Under the pieces are notes generated by a model. That model worked only from the letters and a program-made list of their open reading frames with translations. It had not been told where the DNA came from and made no database searches. Of a DNA stretch of 64,000 nucleotides, positions 44,585 through 54,800 are shown in pieces. The position numbers were made by a program, and so were the translations under genes. The DNA comes from an uncultured Prevotella sp. (GTDB lineage: Bacteria > Bacteroidota > Bacteroidia > Bacteroidales > Bacteroidaceae), in assembly GCA_946548065.1 (NCBI GenBank), contig CAMNPM010000001.1, forward strand, positions 53,533-117,532, read 5' to 3'. How positions within the stretch are numbered: position 1 is the stretch's first letter; the number at the start of each line of letters is the position of its first letter.

Positions 44585-46960
44585 TTAGAAGTCCATCTTG
44601 TCGAGTTCGTCGGTGAAGTCCTTCGGCTCGTGGTTCTCAGGCTGATGGTAGTCCTCGTTGCGCTCGCGGCGCTCGCCACGCTCCGGACGGGGACGACGCT
44701 CACCGCGCTCAGGACGCTCACCGCGCTCCGGACGGGGACGACGCTCGCCACGCTCAGGACGCTCACCACGCTCAGGACGCTCACCACGCTCGCGGCGGGC
44801 AGGACGCTCCTGATAGCCCTCGGGCTTCTCAAGCAGTACGCGGTGCGAGAGCTTGAACTTACCGGTCTTGGGGTCAATCTCCAGCAGCTTTACCTGAATC
44901 TTGTCGCCTTCCTTGATGCCGGCTTCCTCGACGGTCTCCAGACGCTTCCAGTCAATCTCCGAGATATGCAGCAGACCATCCTTGCCGGGCATGAACTCTA
45001 CGAAGCATCCGTAGGGCATGATAGAGCGGACGGTACCCTCGTAGACCTCGCCAATCTCAGGGATGGCCACGATGGCCTTGATCTTGGCTATGGCAGCATC
45101 GATGCTGGCCTTGTCGGGAGCGCTCACCTGTACCTTACCCACGCCGTCAATCTCGTCGATGGTGATGGTGGCGCCAGTGTCCTCCTGCATCTGCTGGATA
45201 ATCTTACCGCCAGGGCCAATCACAGCTCCGATGAACTCCTTGGGAATGTCGAAGGCCTCGATGCGCGGCACCTGAGGCTTCAGCTCAGCACGAGGCTCGC
45301 TGATGGTGTCGGTGATGCACTTCAGGATGTGCTCGCGACCAGCCTTGGCCTGCATAAGGGCTTTCTCCAGAATGTCGAACGACAGACCGTCGCACTTGAT
45401 ATCCATCTGGGTAGCCGTCAGACCGTCCTTCGTTCCTGTGGTCTTGAAGTCCATATCGCCCAGGTGGTCCTCGTCGCCGAGGATGTCGGAGAGTACAGCA
45501 TACTTGTCCTCACCGGGGTTCTTGATCAGACCCATGGCGATACCGCTGACGGGCTTCTTCATGGGCACACCAGCGTCCATCAGGGCGAGGGTTCCGGCAC
45601 AGACGGTAGCCATCGAGCTTGAGCCGTTCGACTCCAGAATCTGTGATACTACGCGTACGGTGTAGGGGAAGTCTTCGGGAATCTGACCCTTCAGACCGCG
45701 CCATGCCAGGTGTCCGTGACCAATCTCACGACGGCCTACGCCACGCTGGGCTTTGGCCTCACCGGTACAGAACGGGGGGAAGTTATAGTGAAGCAGGAAG
45801 CGCTGGTAACTCTTGTCCAGCACATCGTCTACCAGCTTCTCGTCGAGCTTGGTACCCAGGGTGACGGTGGTCAGCGACTGGGTCTCGCCACGGGTGAAGA
45901 TAGAGCTTCCGTGAGGCATAGGCAGGGGTGACACCTCGCACCAGATGGGGCGGATATCGGTGGTCTTACGACCGTCAAGACGAATGCCCTCATCGAGGAT
46001 GCAACGGCGCATGGCATCGCGCTCTACATCGTGATAGTAGCGGTCCATCATGGCATCGTACTCGTCCTTTGAAATCTCTGAGTCGTCGTTAATCTCAGGA
46101 TGCTCGGCGAAGAACTTCTCCTTGAAGTCGGCGAGAATCTTCTCGAAGGCGTCGGCACGGTCCTGCTTGGGCAGTGCCTGCTTGGTGACATCGTAGGCGG
46201 GCTGATAGAGCTCCTTGTTCATTTGCTCGCGCAGAGCCTCGTCGTTCACCTCGTGGTTATACTCGCGCTTCACGTCCTTGCCCAGCTCCTTGCTCAGCTC
46301 GGCCTGCAGCTCGCACATGGGCTTGATGGCATCCATGGCAGCCTTCAAAGCACCCAGCAGGTCTTGCTCTGACACTTCCTTCATCTCGCCTTCCACCATC
46401 ATGATGTTCTCGGCAGAAGCACCCACCATGATGTCCATGTCGGCCTCCTTCATCTGCTCGAAGGTGGGGTTGATGACATATTCGCCATTCACACGGGCCA
46501 CGCGAACCTCAGAGATAGGACACTCGAAGGGGATATCTGAACATGCCAGCGCAGCCGATGCAGCAAAACCTGCCAAAGCATCGGGCTGGTCTACGCCATC
46601 GGCGGAGAACAGCATTACGTTGACAAACACTTCTGCGTGATAGTTGCTGGGGAACAGGGGACGGAGCACACGGTCTACCAGTCGGCTGGTCAGAATCTCA
46701 TTGTCCGAGGCCTTGCCCTCGCGCTTGGTGAAACCGCCAGGGAAGCGTCCTGCTGCGGCATACTGCTCTCTGTAGTCTACCTGCAGAGGCATGAAATCGG
46801 TACCGGGAACTGCATCTTTTGCGGCACAAACGGTAGCCAGCAGCACAGTGTTGTTCATGCGGAGCATCACACTGCCATCGGCCTGCTTTGCCACTTTCCC
46901 GGTTTCAATTGTGATGGTTCTGCCATCAGGCAATTGAATACTTTTCGTAATTACGTTCAT
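44585..46960 (-). CDS. pnp: Polyribonucleotide nucleotidyltransferase
   Basis: 791 residues. Two RNase PH domains ([16 protein letters not shown] start; second with [17 protein letters not shown] and the catalytic-region segment [19 protein letters not shown]), a KH domain ([20 protein letters not shown]) and an S1 domain ([20 protein letters not shown]). A 70-residue tail is built of [16 protein letters not shown] repeats and ends [14 protein letters not shown]. The enzyme degrades RNA 3' to 5' by phosphorolysis. The frame is open 20 codons further upstream, but the longer start lies at the promoter. Confidence 0.96.
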   Translation of the reverse strand: MNVITKSIQLPDGRTITIETGKVAKQADGSVMLRMNNTVLLATVCAAKDAVPGTDFMPLQVDYREQYAAAGRFPGGFTKREGKASDNEILTSRLVDRVLRPLFPSNYHAEVFVNVMLFSADGVDQPDALAGFAASAALACSDIPFECPISEVRVARVNGEYVINPTFEQMKEADMDIMVGASAENIMMVEGEMKEVSEQDLLGALKAAMDAIKPMCELQAELSKELGKDVKREYNHEVNDEALREQMNKELYQPAYDVTKQALPKQDRADAFEKILADFKEKFFAEHPEINDDSEISKDEYDAMMDRYYHDVERDAMRRCILDEGIRLDGRKTTDIRPIWCEVSPLPMPHGSSIFTRGETQSLTTVTLGTKLDEKLVDDVLDKSYQRFLLHYNFPPFCTGEAKAQRGVGRREIGHGHLAWRGLKGQIPEDFPYTVRVVSQILESNGSSSMATVCAGTLALMDAGVPMKKPVSGIAMGLIKNPGEDKYAVLSDILGDEDHLGDMDFKTTGTKDGLTATQMDIKCDGLSFDILEKALMQAKAGREHILKCITDTISEPRAELKPQVPRIEAFDIPKEFIGAVIGPGGKIIQQMQEDTGATITIDEIDGVGKVQVSAPDKASIDAAIAKIKAIVAIPEIGEVYEGTVRSIMPYGCFVEFMPGKDGLLHISEIDWKRLETVEEAGIKEGDKIQVKLLEIDPKTGKFKLSHRVLLEKPEGYQERPARRERGERPERGERPERGERRPRPERGERPERGERRPRPERGERRERNEDYHQPENHEPKDFTDELDKMDF

Positions 46961-47009
46961 CTTTGAAATTAAAACATCTAAAAAAATAAAAATTGCAATT
47001 TTGCGGGCG

Positions 47010-47017
47010 CAAAGGTA
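47010..47017 (-). promoter_or_regulatory. -7 box of pnp
   Basis: TACCTTTG on the minus strand, 49 nt from the start codon. Confidence 0.6.
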
Positions 47018-47059
47018 CACATTATTATAATAAGTAGCAAATGAACGTGCTATAAATTA

Positions 47060-48592
47060 TTATTTTTTAGTAAAATTGCATGATTTTCCCCTGACAAGAA
47101 GCGTCAGTAGAAATCCCACGAGGAAGATGACCGTAGTGCCGAGTACGATGGCGAGATAGGGGTGCAGGTGGGGACCAGGCAGGTGCCACATCTCTGCCAG
47201 CGATATCCAGCCGATGACCATAATGCCGCCGATGCATCCGAGGATAGCTGCCCAGCGGTTGATGCGCTGGGGGATGCAGCCTAAGAGGAACAGCCCCAAC
47301 ATGCCTCCGGAGAAGATGCTGGAGAGGGTCCACCAGGCATCGATGATGCTCTCCACACTAAGCATGGCGATGGCTACGACGGCTCCTAACAGGCCTACTG
47401 CGAAGCTTGACAGTCGGACAATGGCCAGCTCGAGCTTCTGGTGGCGGTGATGGTCGTTGGGGTCGTGGTGGCGCAGATGGTCAATCCCGGCGCGGGCTTT
47501 CAGGAAGAAGGGGCGCACATAGTCGGTGAGGATTATGGTGGCGGCTGAAGTCACTGACGTGGAGACGGTGCTCATTCCGGCGGCAAAGATAGAGGCTATC
47601 AGCAGACCGCGCAGACCAACGGGCAGGCCGTTGACAATGAAGTACGGGAACACGTAGTCGGGCTTTTGGGCAATGTCTGCGGGCAACGGTGCCACACCAG
47701 CCTCATAGTAGGAGTAGAGTGCGCTTCCGATGAGGAAGAACAGTGCCGAGACGGGGATGAACAGATAGCCGCCGAAGAGGGCTGAGAACTTGGCATCGCG
47801 GTCGGTCTTGGCAGCATGGTAGCGCTGCACGTAGTTCTGGTCGATGCCGTAGTTCTGCAGGTTGATGAAGATGCCGTAGATGAGGCACACCCAGAAGGTG
47901 CTGGTGGTGAGGTCGCTGGTGAACTCACCCAGCGAGAACTTATTGCCCATCGGCGAGTTTGCCGCCAGCTCGAAGGTCTGCATCGGTCCCTCGGGCATGG
48001 AGAACATCAGGATGGCCAGGCAGAGCAACGCACCTCCTATTAATATAATGCCCTGAATGGCATCGGCCCAGATGACGGCCTTCAGTCCGCCCATCATCGA
48101 ATAGACGATGATGCCGATGGAGGTGCAGACGATGACCAGGTGCATGTCCCAGCCCATCAGGATGTACATCGGTACGGCCAGCAGATAGAGTATCGATCCC
48201 ATGCGGGCTATTTGGGTGAGCAGGTAGCAGGCTGAGGCGTAAAGTCGCGCCCACGCTCCGAACTTCTCCTCCAGGAAGGTATAAGCCGACACGCTGCCGC
48301 TGTGGCGGTAGAATGGTACGAAATACTTGGCGGCGAAATAGCTCGCGATGGGTATGGACAGCGAGAATACGAAGGCATTCCAGTCGGCGGCAAAGGCCTT
48401 GCCCGGATAGCCGATATAGGAGATGCTCGACACGTAGGTGGCGAAGATTGACATGCCCACCACCCAGCCGGGGATGGAGTGGCCGGCGGAGGTGAATTCG
48501 TCGGCACTGCTGCCCTTTTTGAAGAACGAGCAGCCAAACACCACCACACCCAGTGTGAACACGATGAAAACGATGAAGTCTATCAGATGCAT
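47060..48592 (-). CDS. Sodium:solute symporter (SSS family)
   Basis: 510 residues, about 13 TM segments. SSS features are SAGHSIPGWVVGMSIFATYVS (short form GWVVGMSIFATYVSSISYIG) in the first helices, SVSAYTFLEEKFG, MMGGLKAVIWADAIQG, and the Na2-site-like FAAGMSTVSTSVTSAATII. Members import sugars, sialic acid or organic acids with Na+. Its start overlaps the end of the aldolase gene by 10 bp (ATGCATCTGA), so the two are cotranslated and probably handle the same substrate. It is last in the four-gene operon. Confidence 0.9.
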   Translation of the reverse strand: MHLIDFIVFIVFTLGVVVFGCSFFKKGSSADEFTSAGHSIPGWVVGMSIFATYVSSISYIGYPGKAFAADWNAFVFSLSIPIASYFAAKYFVPFYRHSGSVSAYTFLEEKFGAWARLYASACYLLTQIARMGSILYLLAVPMYILMGWDMHLVIVCTSIGIIVYSMMGGLKAVIWADAIQGIILIGGALLCLAILMFSMPEGPMQTFELAANSPMGNKFSLGEFTSDLTTSTFWVCLIYGIFINLQNYGIDQNYVQRYHAAKTDRDAKFSALFGGYLFIPVSALFFLIGSALYSYYEAGVAPLPADIAQKPDYVFPYFIVNGLPVGLRGLLIASIFAAGMSTVSTSVTSAATIILTDYVRPFFLKARAGIDHLRHHDPNDHHRHQKLELAIVRLSSFAVGLLGAVVAIAMLSVESIIDAWWTLSSIFSGGMLGLFLLGCIPQRINRWAAILGCIGGIMVIGWISLAEMWHLPGPHLHPYLAIVLGTTVIFLVGFLLTLLVRGKSCNFTKK

Positions 48593-49521
48593 AGTTTCCC
48601 GTCTTTAATAGGCAGTGCTTCAAGAGCCTGCTGGATCTTCTGGCGCTCAGGGGCCTCAAACTTATAGAACGGCGAGGCCACAAAGTCGTCGTTGATGATG
48701 CCCAACAGGGAGAGTGCGCACTTGAGTCCCTTGAGATAGCTGGAGCCGTGACGGCCTACGGTATAGATGGAGGTGGAGATCTGCATAATGAACTGCTGCA
48801 GCTTCATTACAGTCTCCATGTCGCGGCTCTTGGCGGCGTTATACATGCCGACATAGAGTTCGGGGAACATGTTGGCTCCGCCGTTGATGCCACCCTGGGC
48901 TCCCAGCAGCACACACTCGCCGGTAATCTCTTCGGGACCTACGAGCATGGCGAAGTCCTTGCGGTGCTGCATCTTATACATTACTGACTGGAAGTAGACG
49001 GCATTGGCAGAGGAGTCCTTGAAGCCTACCACCTGTTCCAGCTGGGCAATGCGGGCCACAGTGTCGGGGGCAAAGCTCACCTTCACGTGGCTGGGCATGT
49101 TATAGAGGAACACAGGCAGGGGCAGCTGAGGTACCAGCTCCTCATAGAACTGTGCCAGTTCGGGCTGACCGGTGGCGAAGTAGTAGGGGGGAGCTGAGAC
49201 CACGCCGTCGGCACCGCAGTCGGCAGCAACCTTGGCCAGCTTGATGCTCTCCACTATCGAGGTGTCAGTGATACAGGCCAGCAAGGGCAGGCGACCGCGA
49301 TTGATGCGGCACGACTCCTTGATCATCTGCTTGCGGACATCATACGAGAGGCTCTGCTCCTCGCCAGTGGTTCCTAAGACAAAGAGTCCGTGTACACCAC
49401 CGGCTATCAGGTGTTCTATCAGACGCTCCAGGCTTTCTATGTCCAGCGTCTCGTTGTCTACTAAGGGGGTTACGAGTGGGGGAATAATGCCACTCAGGGG
49501 TTTCTTGAATGTTGTTTCCAT
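48583..49521 (-). CDS. N-acetylneuraminate lyase/DHDPS-family aldolase
   Basis: 312 residues, a TIM-barrel class I pyruvate-dependent aldolase. Family residues are the pyruvate-binding GTTGEEQ (Thr51-Thr52), Tyr140 in PVFLYNMPSH, and Schiff-base Lys168 in VVGFKDSS. Relatives cleave sialic acid, 2-keto-3-deoxy sugar acids or make dihydrodipicolinate. dapB of lysine synthesis is elsewhere, and this copy is in an operon with glycosidases and a symporter, so a catabolic keto-deoxy acid substrate is more likely than DapA activity. It lies 15 bp after the GH78 gene. Confidence 0.88.
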   Translation of the reverse strand: METTFKKPLSGIIPPLVTPLVDNETLDIESLERLIEHLIAGGVHGLFVLGTTGEEQSLSYDVRKQMIKESCRINRGRLPLLACITDTSIVESIKLAKVAADCGADGVVSAPPYYFATGQPELAQFYEELVPQLPLPVFLYNMPSHVKVSFAPDTVARIAQLEQVVGFKDSSANAVYFQSVMYKMQHRKDFAMLVGPEEITGECVLLGAQGGINGGANMFPELYVGMYNAAKSRDMETVMKLQQFIMQISTSIYTVGRHGSSYLKGLKCALSLLGIINDDFVASPFYKFEAPERQKIQQALEALPIKDGKLCI

Positions 49522-49536
49522 TGTTGTTTTGTTGTT

Positions 49537-51891
49537 TTATTTGTTGACTTGTTCTTTCAGCGTGTGCTTGCCTGCCAGCAGCATTTGTTCACCGTGGCTG
49601 TAGGGCAGTCGGATGCGGGCTGTCTGCCCTTCGGGTATCTCTATGTCGAGCACGAAGACATCGCCCTCGAAGTGCCATGCTGCCTTGATGCCGTTCGATT
49701 CGCCGCGACACCATGTGAGGTCGCCCATAGGATGTGGTGCCACGATGACTTGACCGCCCTCGCGCCAGATGCCGAGGATATATGGCACCAACAGGTTGTT
49801 TAGGTGTCCCATCATGAAGTGGTTCATCGAGGCTCCGTGCTCGGGGTTCCACTGCTCGGTCAGGGTGGTATGTCCGAGCTTAATCTGGTAGCCATAGCCT
49901 GGTACCTCATAGTGGTTCAGCATCTTATATAGCAGTTCCTGCTGACCGTTATGGATGAGGGCATTGAAGAGGTAGCGGTTGCCTACGTCGCCTGTCGTCA
50001 GGCGGTCTCCATGCTGGTGGATGTCATCTGTTAGGCGTTGCAATACACCCTCTCGATGTCCTTTTGGAATGAGGTTCATCTCCAGCGCAATAGCTTGTGC
50101 ACACTGGCTGCCCGTGCCTACGGTATAGCTCTCGGGATGATAGAACTCGCGGATGAAAGCCGCCTTGATGCTGTCAGCGCGTGTCTGTAGCCGTGCTCCT
50201 TGGCGTGGGTCGGCAGCAGCCACCATCTCACCAGTCAGACGGGTCCACCAATAGTAATGTGCTGTCGACACCAAGGGCATCGGCGTGTTCTGGGCAAAGC
50301 CTGCCCGGCCAGGACCATAGTCATACCAGTCGCCCAAGCCCTGCTTCAAAATGTAACAGGAGTCCTGCGTATGCAGATAGTCTACATAGCGTATCATCTG
50401 CGTCATATAGTCTGTTGCGATTTTATCACAACCATAATAGTGCTTATATAAATAAGGTAGAGCCACCAGTGCTCCTCCCCATTCGGGCGACTCGAGGAAG
50501 GGTGGAGCCCACGAGCCTTCAAAGACGCACAGGTTGGGGGCTATCTCGGGCAGGGCTCCATTGGGGAATTGTGCATCGGCGATGTTCTGCATGGTCTGCT
50601 CGATGAACGAGCGGCTGTCGTAGTTGGCCACCAACCCCTCTCCGTTCAGCCAGTCTTGCTCCAACCAACCTAATTTCTCGCGGTGCGGACAGTCTGTCCA
50701 TACGCTTTGCCAGTTGCTTCGGATGGCACGGTCTATCAGTCGGTAGGCATCGTTCAACAGTTGGTTGGAGCACTCGAAAGCTCCCGTCTTCTGCGCGGAG
50801 TTGTAAACAAAGCACGACTCCACCTTCTTGAGTGTTTCTATATCGCCCTCCACCTGCAGATAGCGGTAACCGTAATAGGAGAAACGGGGGTGCCAGACTT
50901 CTGATGGCTGATGGCTGATGGCTGATGTATGATGTTTGATGTTTGATGTATCACCTCTTAATATATAGGTATAGTAATGTGGACGGCCTGTCTGCCGCTG
51001 GTTAACCAAACCTTCGGGTGTCAGTGTCTCGCCTGGAATGAGTTTCAGTTGCTGACCTGTCTTTCCACAGACGGTGATTTCTGGATATCCACTCAGGTTC
51101 TGGCCCATATCAAGTACAAGGACCGAATCCTTGCGGATGGTATCGCTGACACCGAAGCGCTCCATGATTTTAACGGGTTCCGCTATTTGTCTGCGCAGCA
51201 CACCACGTGGAGCCTCCTGTGTGACCACTGGCTTCCATCTGTCGGACATAATCCGCGCGTCATAGTCTTCCCCGCCATAGATGCTGTTAAAGGTAATAGG
51301 ACTTTCGGCCCACATCCACGAACCATCACTAACTATGTCATCCTGCTGTCCGTTTTCATATTCAATGTGCATTCTGAATAGCAATGTTGGCGGTCCGAAG
51401 GCTATCTTCATCTTCGCATACCGCTTGCCCGTCTCACAGTAGAACCCGTTGCCCAGCAGCACTTCAATGCGAAGCTCCGGTGACGATAGTGCCGATGTCG
51501 CTGGGTAGGAAATATTGTAGGTGTTGTAGAAGATGCTCTTGTCATAGTCGCTCCATAGGGGTGCAAACTCTGCATCGCCTATCTTCACGCCGTTGACGGT
51601 GAGCTCGTAAAACCCTAATCCGCAGATGTTTATTGTCGCTTTTTGCACTTTGTCCCTCAGCGGTACGGCTTTGCGGAGCATAATGCTGCGGTCTGCCAGG
51701 GGGGGGACAGCAGCCCATGCGGCCTTGACAGAAGTTTCCTTCAGTTTGGCCCCTGTGAAGTTGCGCCCTTGAGGCAAGCGCGCTTCCTGTTGCGTGATGG
51801 CACCAATCCACTGAGCGCCGCTGAAATGGTCTTGCGCTACAGCGTGGCTACCTATTATATATAAGAGGAGTAGGAAAAACTTTCTTCTCAT
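49537..51891 (-). CDS. GH78 alpha-L-rhamnosidase
   Basis: 784 residues with a signal peptide (SHAVAQ, residue 20). N-terminal beta-sandwich domains (INICGLGFYELTVNGVKIGD; PLWSDYDKSIFYNTYN) are followed by the (alpha/alpha)6 catalytic domain with WTDCPHREKLGWLEQDW (the acid Glu region) and a C-terminal beta domain with MGDLTWCRGESNGIKAAW. It removes terminal alpha-L-rhamnose in the periplasm. Start overlaps the upstream stop as ATGA (51888-51891). Residues around 315-330 come from a 7-bp tandem repeat. Confidence 0.93.
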   Translation of the reverse strand: MRRKFFLLLLYIIGSHAVAQDHFSGAQWIGAITQQEARLPQGRNFTGAKLKETSVKAAWAAVPPLADRSIMLRKAVPLRDKVQKATINICGLGFYELTVNGVKIGDAEFAPLWSDYDKSIFYNTYNISYPATSALSSPELRIEVLLGNGFYCETGKRYAKMKIAFGPPTLLFRMHIEYENGQQDDIVSDGSWMWAESPITFNSIYGGEDYDARIMSDRWKPVVTQEAPRGVLRRQIAEPVKIMERFGVSDTIRKDSVLVLDMGQNLSGYPEITVCGKTGQQLKLIPGETLTPEGLVNQRQTGRPHYYTYILRGDTSNIKHHTSAISHQPSEVWHPRFSYYGYRYLQVEGDIETLKKVESCFVYNSAQKTGAFECSNQLLNDAYRLIDRAIRSNWQSVWTDCPHREKLGWLEQDWLNGEGLVANYDSRSFIEQTMQNIADAQFPNGALPEIAPNLCVFEGSWAPPFLESPEWGGALVALPYLYKHYYGCDKIATDYMTQMIRYVDYLHTQDSCYILKQGLGDWYDYGPGRAGFAQNTPMPLVSTAHYYWWTRLTGEMVAAADPRQGARLQTRADSIKAAFIREFYHPESYTVGTGSQCAQAIALEMNLIPKGHREGVLQRLTDDIHQHGDRLTTGDVGNRYLFNALIHNGQQELLYKMLNHYEVPGYGYQIKLGHTTLTEQWNPEHGASMNHFMMGHLNNLLVPYILGIWREGGQVIVAPHPMGDLTWCRGESNGIKAAWHFEGDVFVLDIEIPEGQTARIRLPYSHGEQMLLAGKHTLKEQVNK
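50901..50949. repeat. Seven tandem 7-bp repeats inside the GH78 coding sequence
   Basis: Units are CTGATGG three times, CTGATGT, ATGATGT and TTGATGT twice. Gain or loss of a unit would change the frame unless in threes. Confidence 0.9.
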
Positions 51892-54800
51892 AAGGCATTT
51901 GGAATAGTGAGCCTGTCGAGTGTGTCATGATGGCCCTTTAGCTGTCCGTCCACATAGACCCGCAGGCCCTTGCCGACATGGTAGCGCGAACCGTCACGAT
52001 CCCAGAGGATGGTGAGCGTATGGCCGTGATATAGTACGTTGTCCAGACAGAAATAACTCCACTTGTCGGCAGGCAACAGGGGGTTGACCACCAGGCTGTT
52101 GTCCTCCTGAGGACGCAGGCCGCAGAGACCCGTGATGACGAGGTCGTTGAACGTAGAGTGGTTGTAGTAGCGCGAGCGTTCCTGGTCACCCTTCAGCCAG
52201 TAGCCCGTCGTCTCGTCGAGGTATTCGCCGATATAGGGTTTGCCGCGCATGTGCTGGCTCTGCATGTATTTCTCCATCTCAGCGAAGAAAAGGCTGTCGA
52301 GGGGGAGGGTTCTGGCGACAACATCGCCAGACACAGGATAGTCGTTGGCATAGTTGGCCAGGGCTGTGAGCGTCTGCGAGGTGGCAAAGGGCCATACGGC
52401 ACCGTCCCACTCGCACTTGCCCACACCGTGGGTACGGAACAGCGGATGGCGGCGCTCGGCAGTGGTCTGTCCGTAGGGAGCAGAGAAGCCCTGAGGGTCG
52501 GCAGCCTGTAGCCAAGCGACACCGTATCTCGGATCGTCCTTGGCCATGTGGGTATACCAAGGCATGAAGCCGATAGCCTCGCGCACGTTGGCGGAGGAGT
52601 CTACGCGGTGGGTCTCGAAGAAGGTATGCTGCTCGTTCCACAGTAGCTCGTGCGCACTCTCGCGCAGTGTGGCTGCTTTGTCGAAATAGGCAGTGGACTT
52701 GCTGGGTAAACCAGCAAGCGCACTGATGTGACCAATGGCCATAGCATTGCCATACATGTAGCTGTTGATGCTGGGGCGCAGGTATTTCTTCTTACGCCCC
52801 CCGGAGATGGTCTCCTCCATCGCGTCCTGCACGTCAGCCTGCCAATACATCTGGTGCCCCTGCACGATGCGGGTATGGGTGTCTTCCCAGTGCTGATACT
52901 CCCATTCCAGCGAGGGCAGCATGGCGACTATCCAGTCCTTGCGGCCATCTACCAAATAGCGCTGCCACAAGGAGTGGGCTATCCACGACGAGTAGTTGCA
53001 GAGCTTCTTCATCGGCTGTCCGTTGTTGCCCTTATACCAAGTGTTCATCGCTTGGTCCAGATAAACAGGGTTGCGGAGCCAGCGCGATTCGAGGATGTGG
53101 TGTCCTACACCTGAAGAGATGAGGTTATACTGGTCGGCATAGCTTCTGTTTACCAAGAACTCGGTCATGGCATAGCCGACGGGCGTCTGCTTCAAATGCT
53201 TGCGCAGCGTCCACCAGCGGAAGTACCACATTTCCTCGAAGTCCTGCTGGGAACATTCGAAGAGGGGAGCGTTCTCCTTCATCCACTGCCAGGCCTGCTC
53301 GTTGGGGATAGCTTGGCGGATGCCCTCGGGCTCCATGGTGTTGAAGTAGTCTACGTAGTGCTTATAGCTGTCATAGTGCAGGAAAGCGGGTGTGCCAGCG
53401 CGTAAACCGCTGGCTACTGTGCTGGTTGAGGGGGCGGTTTTGAAGCGGGCAATGGCGAATGAGGCCTCTGGATCGCGCTCACCGGCACCGGGCAGCACTC
53501 CGTCCCAGTCGGCAGGGGTGTCGATATCGGGGAAGGTTCTTCTGGCTCCTGTCCGGAACATCACTCGCTCGATGCTCTCCACGGGGGCAAAGAACATGCG
53601 CTGACCAGCTTTTTTGCCGTTGACGTAAACTTCTATCAGCCGGCGACTCACACTGAGCACACATTTCATGCGCAGCTCCTCATCGGCAGTATATTTCCCG
53701 ATGTTGGCATAGCGGGCGCCACCCTTGCAGCGGATGATGCCGTCGGCAGTCAGCTCGATACGCGAACAGGCAGTGCCGTGCTCATCGAGAAACTCTATCT
53801 GTAGCAGTCCTTTGTCGTTCTGACGGGCTTTCAAAGCAAATTCCACCTCCAGCTCCTTCGTGGCAGGAATCTTACGCTCCACGCGGGCATAGTCGAAGGG
53901 ATCGCTGTCGCTCATGGTCAGCCAGCCGTCCTTCAGGCTCACGGGAGCATATACTGGAGAGTAGAGATTCCAGGCGGTGAGAGCGGAGAGGGTGCCAGCG
54001 GGGAAACCGTCAACCACTGTGGTGGCAGTGAACTCGTGACCGTCGGCGTGGCTATGTGCCTCGGTCTGCACCGGCACGGGGATATGAGCTACCCACATGT
54101 CTTCCTTATTCATAGAATAGGCCACCCAGAGGTCACTGTCCTTAGGTACGCCGTTGCCCTCCTGGATACCGCGCACATACTGAGGGCCGAAACTCTTGTA
54201 GTTGCCACCATAGCGCATTGGTGGTACCTCGCCCTGTACCAGGTTCAGCGTGGTATATTCCAAACCGTCCTTAGAGAGCGAGATGGCCAGTGGCCAGCGA
54301 TATTCCGAAGGATTATATACGGTGGCATAGGTTCCGTCCGATAGGCGCTGGCCCCAGATCTTGGCATTGCTGTTGACGAAGCCCTGTGCCCGGCTGACGG
54401 GTTGCGCCCATGTCTGTCCGCCGTCATCTGAGATGCTGGTCAGCGCATGCTTCCACAACGAGGCGATGCGGCCATCGGGCAGGGTATAGTCGCAGTAGGC
54501 TTTGTATTCTTTATGCAGGGGGATGAGCGGGTCGTTGCGGTCGGCCTCCTCCACCCACTGCATCCTATAGCGTGGGTTGGCCAGAATCTCCTCGCAGGCC
54601 TGGCGGGTAGCCTTGTCGGCCTTGGTGTAATAAGGGAAGGCCAGACTAGTCTTACTAGTCCTACTAGTTACGCTAGTTCTACTAGTATAACTAGCGTAAC
54701 TAGCATTCAGATAGATGAAGTAGATAGGCCCGAACGTGCCGTCTTTCTTTACTTCGCGAATGACACGCCCCATGCCGTTGCCGTCGTTGGGGTCGTCTTT

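Noticed and set aside
44573..45622. 349-codon plus-strand frame opposite the pnp tail
   Set aside because: Its Thr/Leu repeats are simply the complement of the RGERP-coding repeats.
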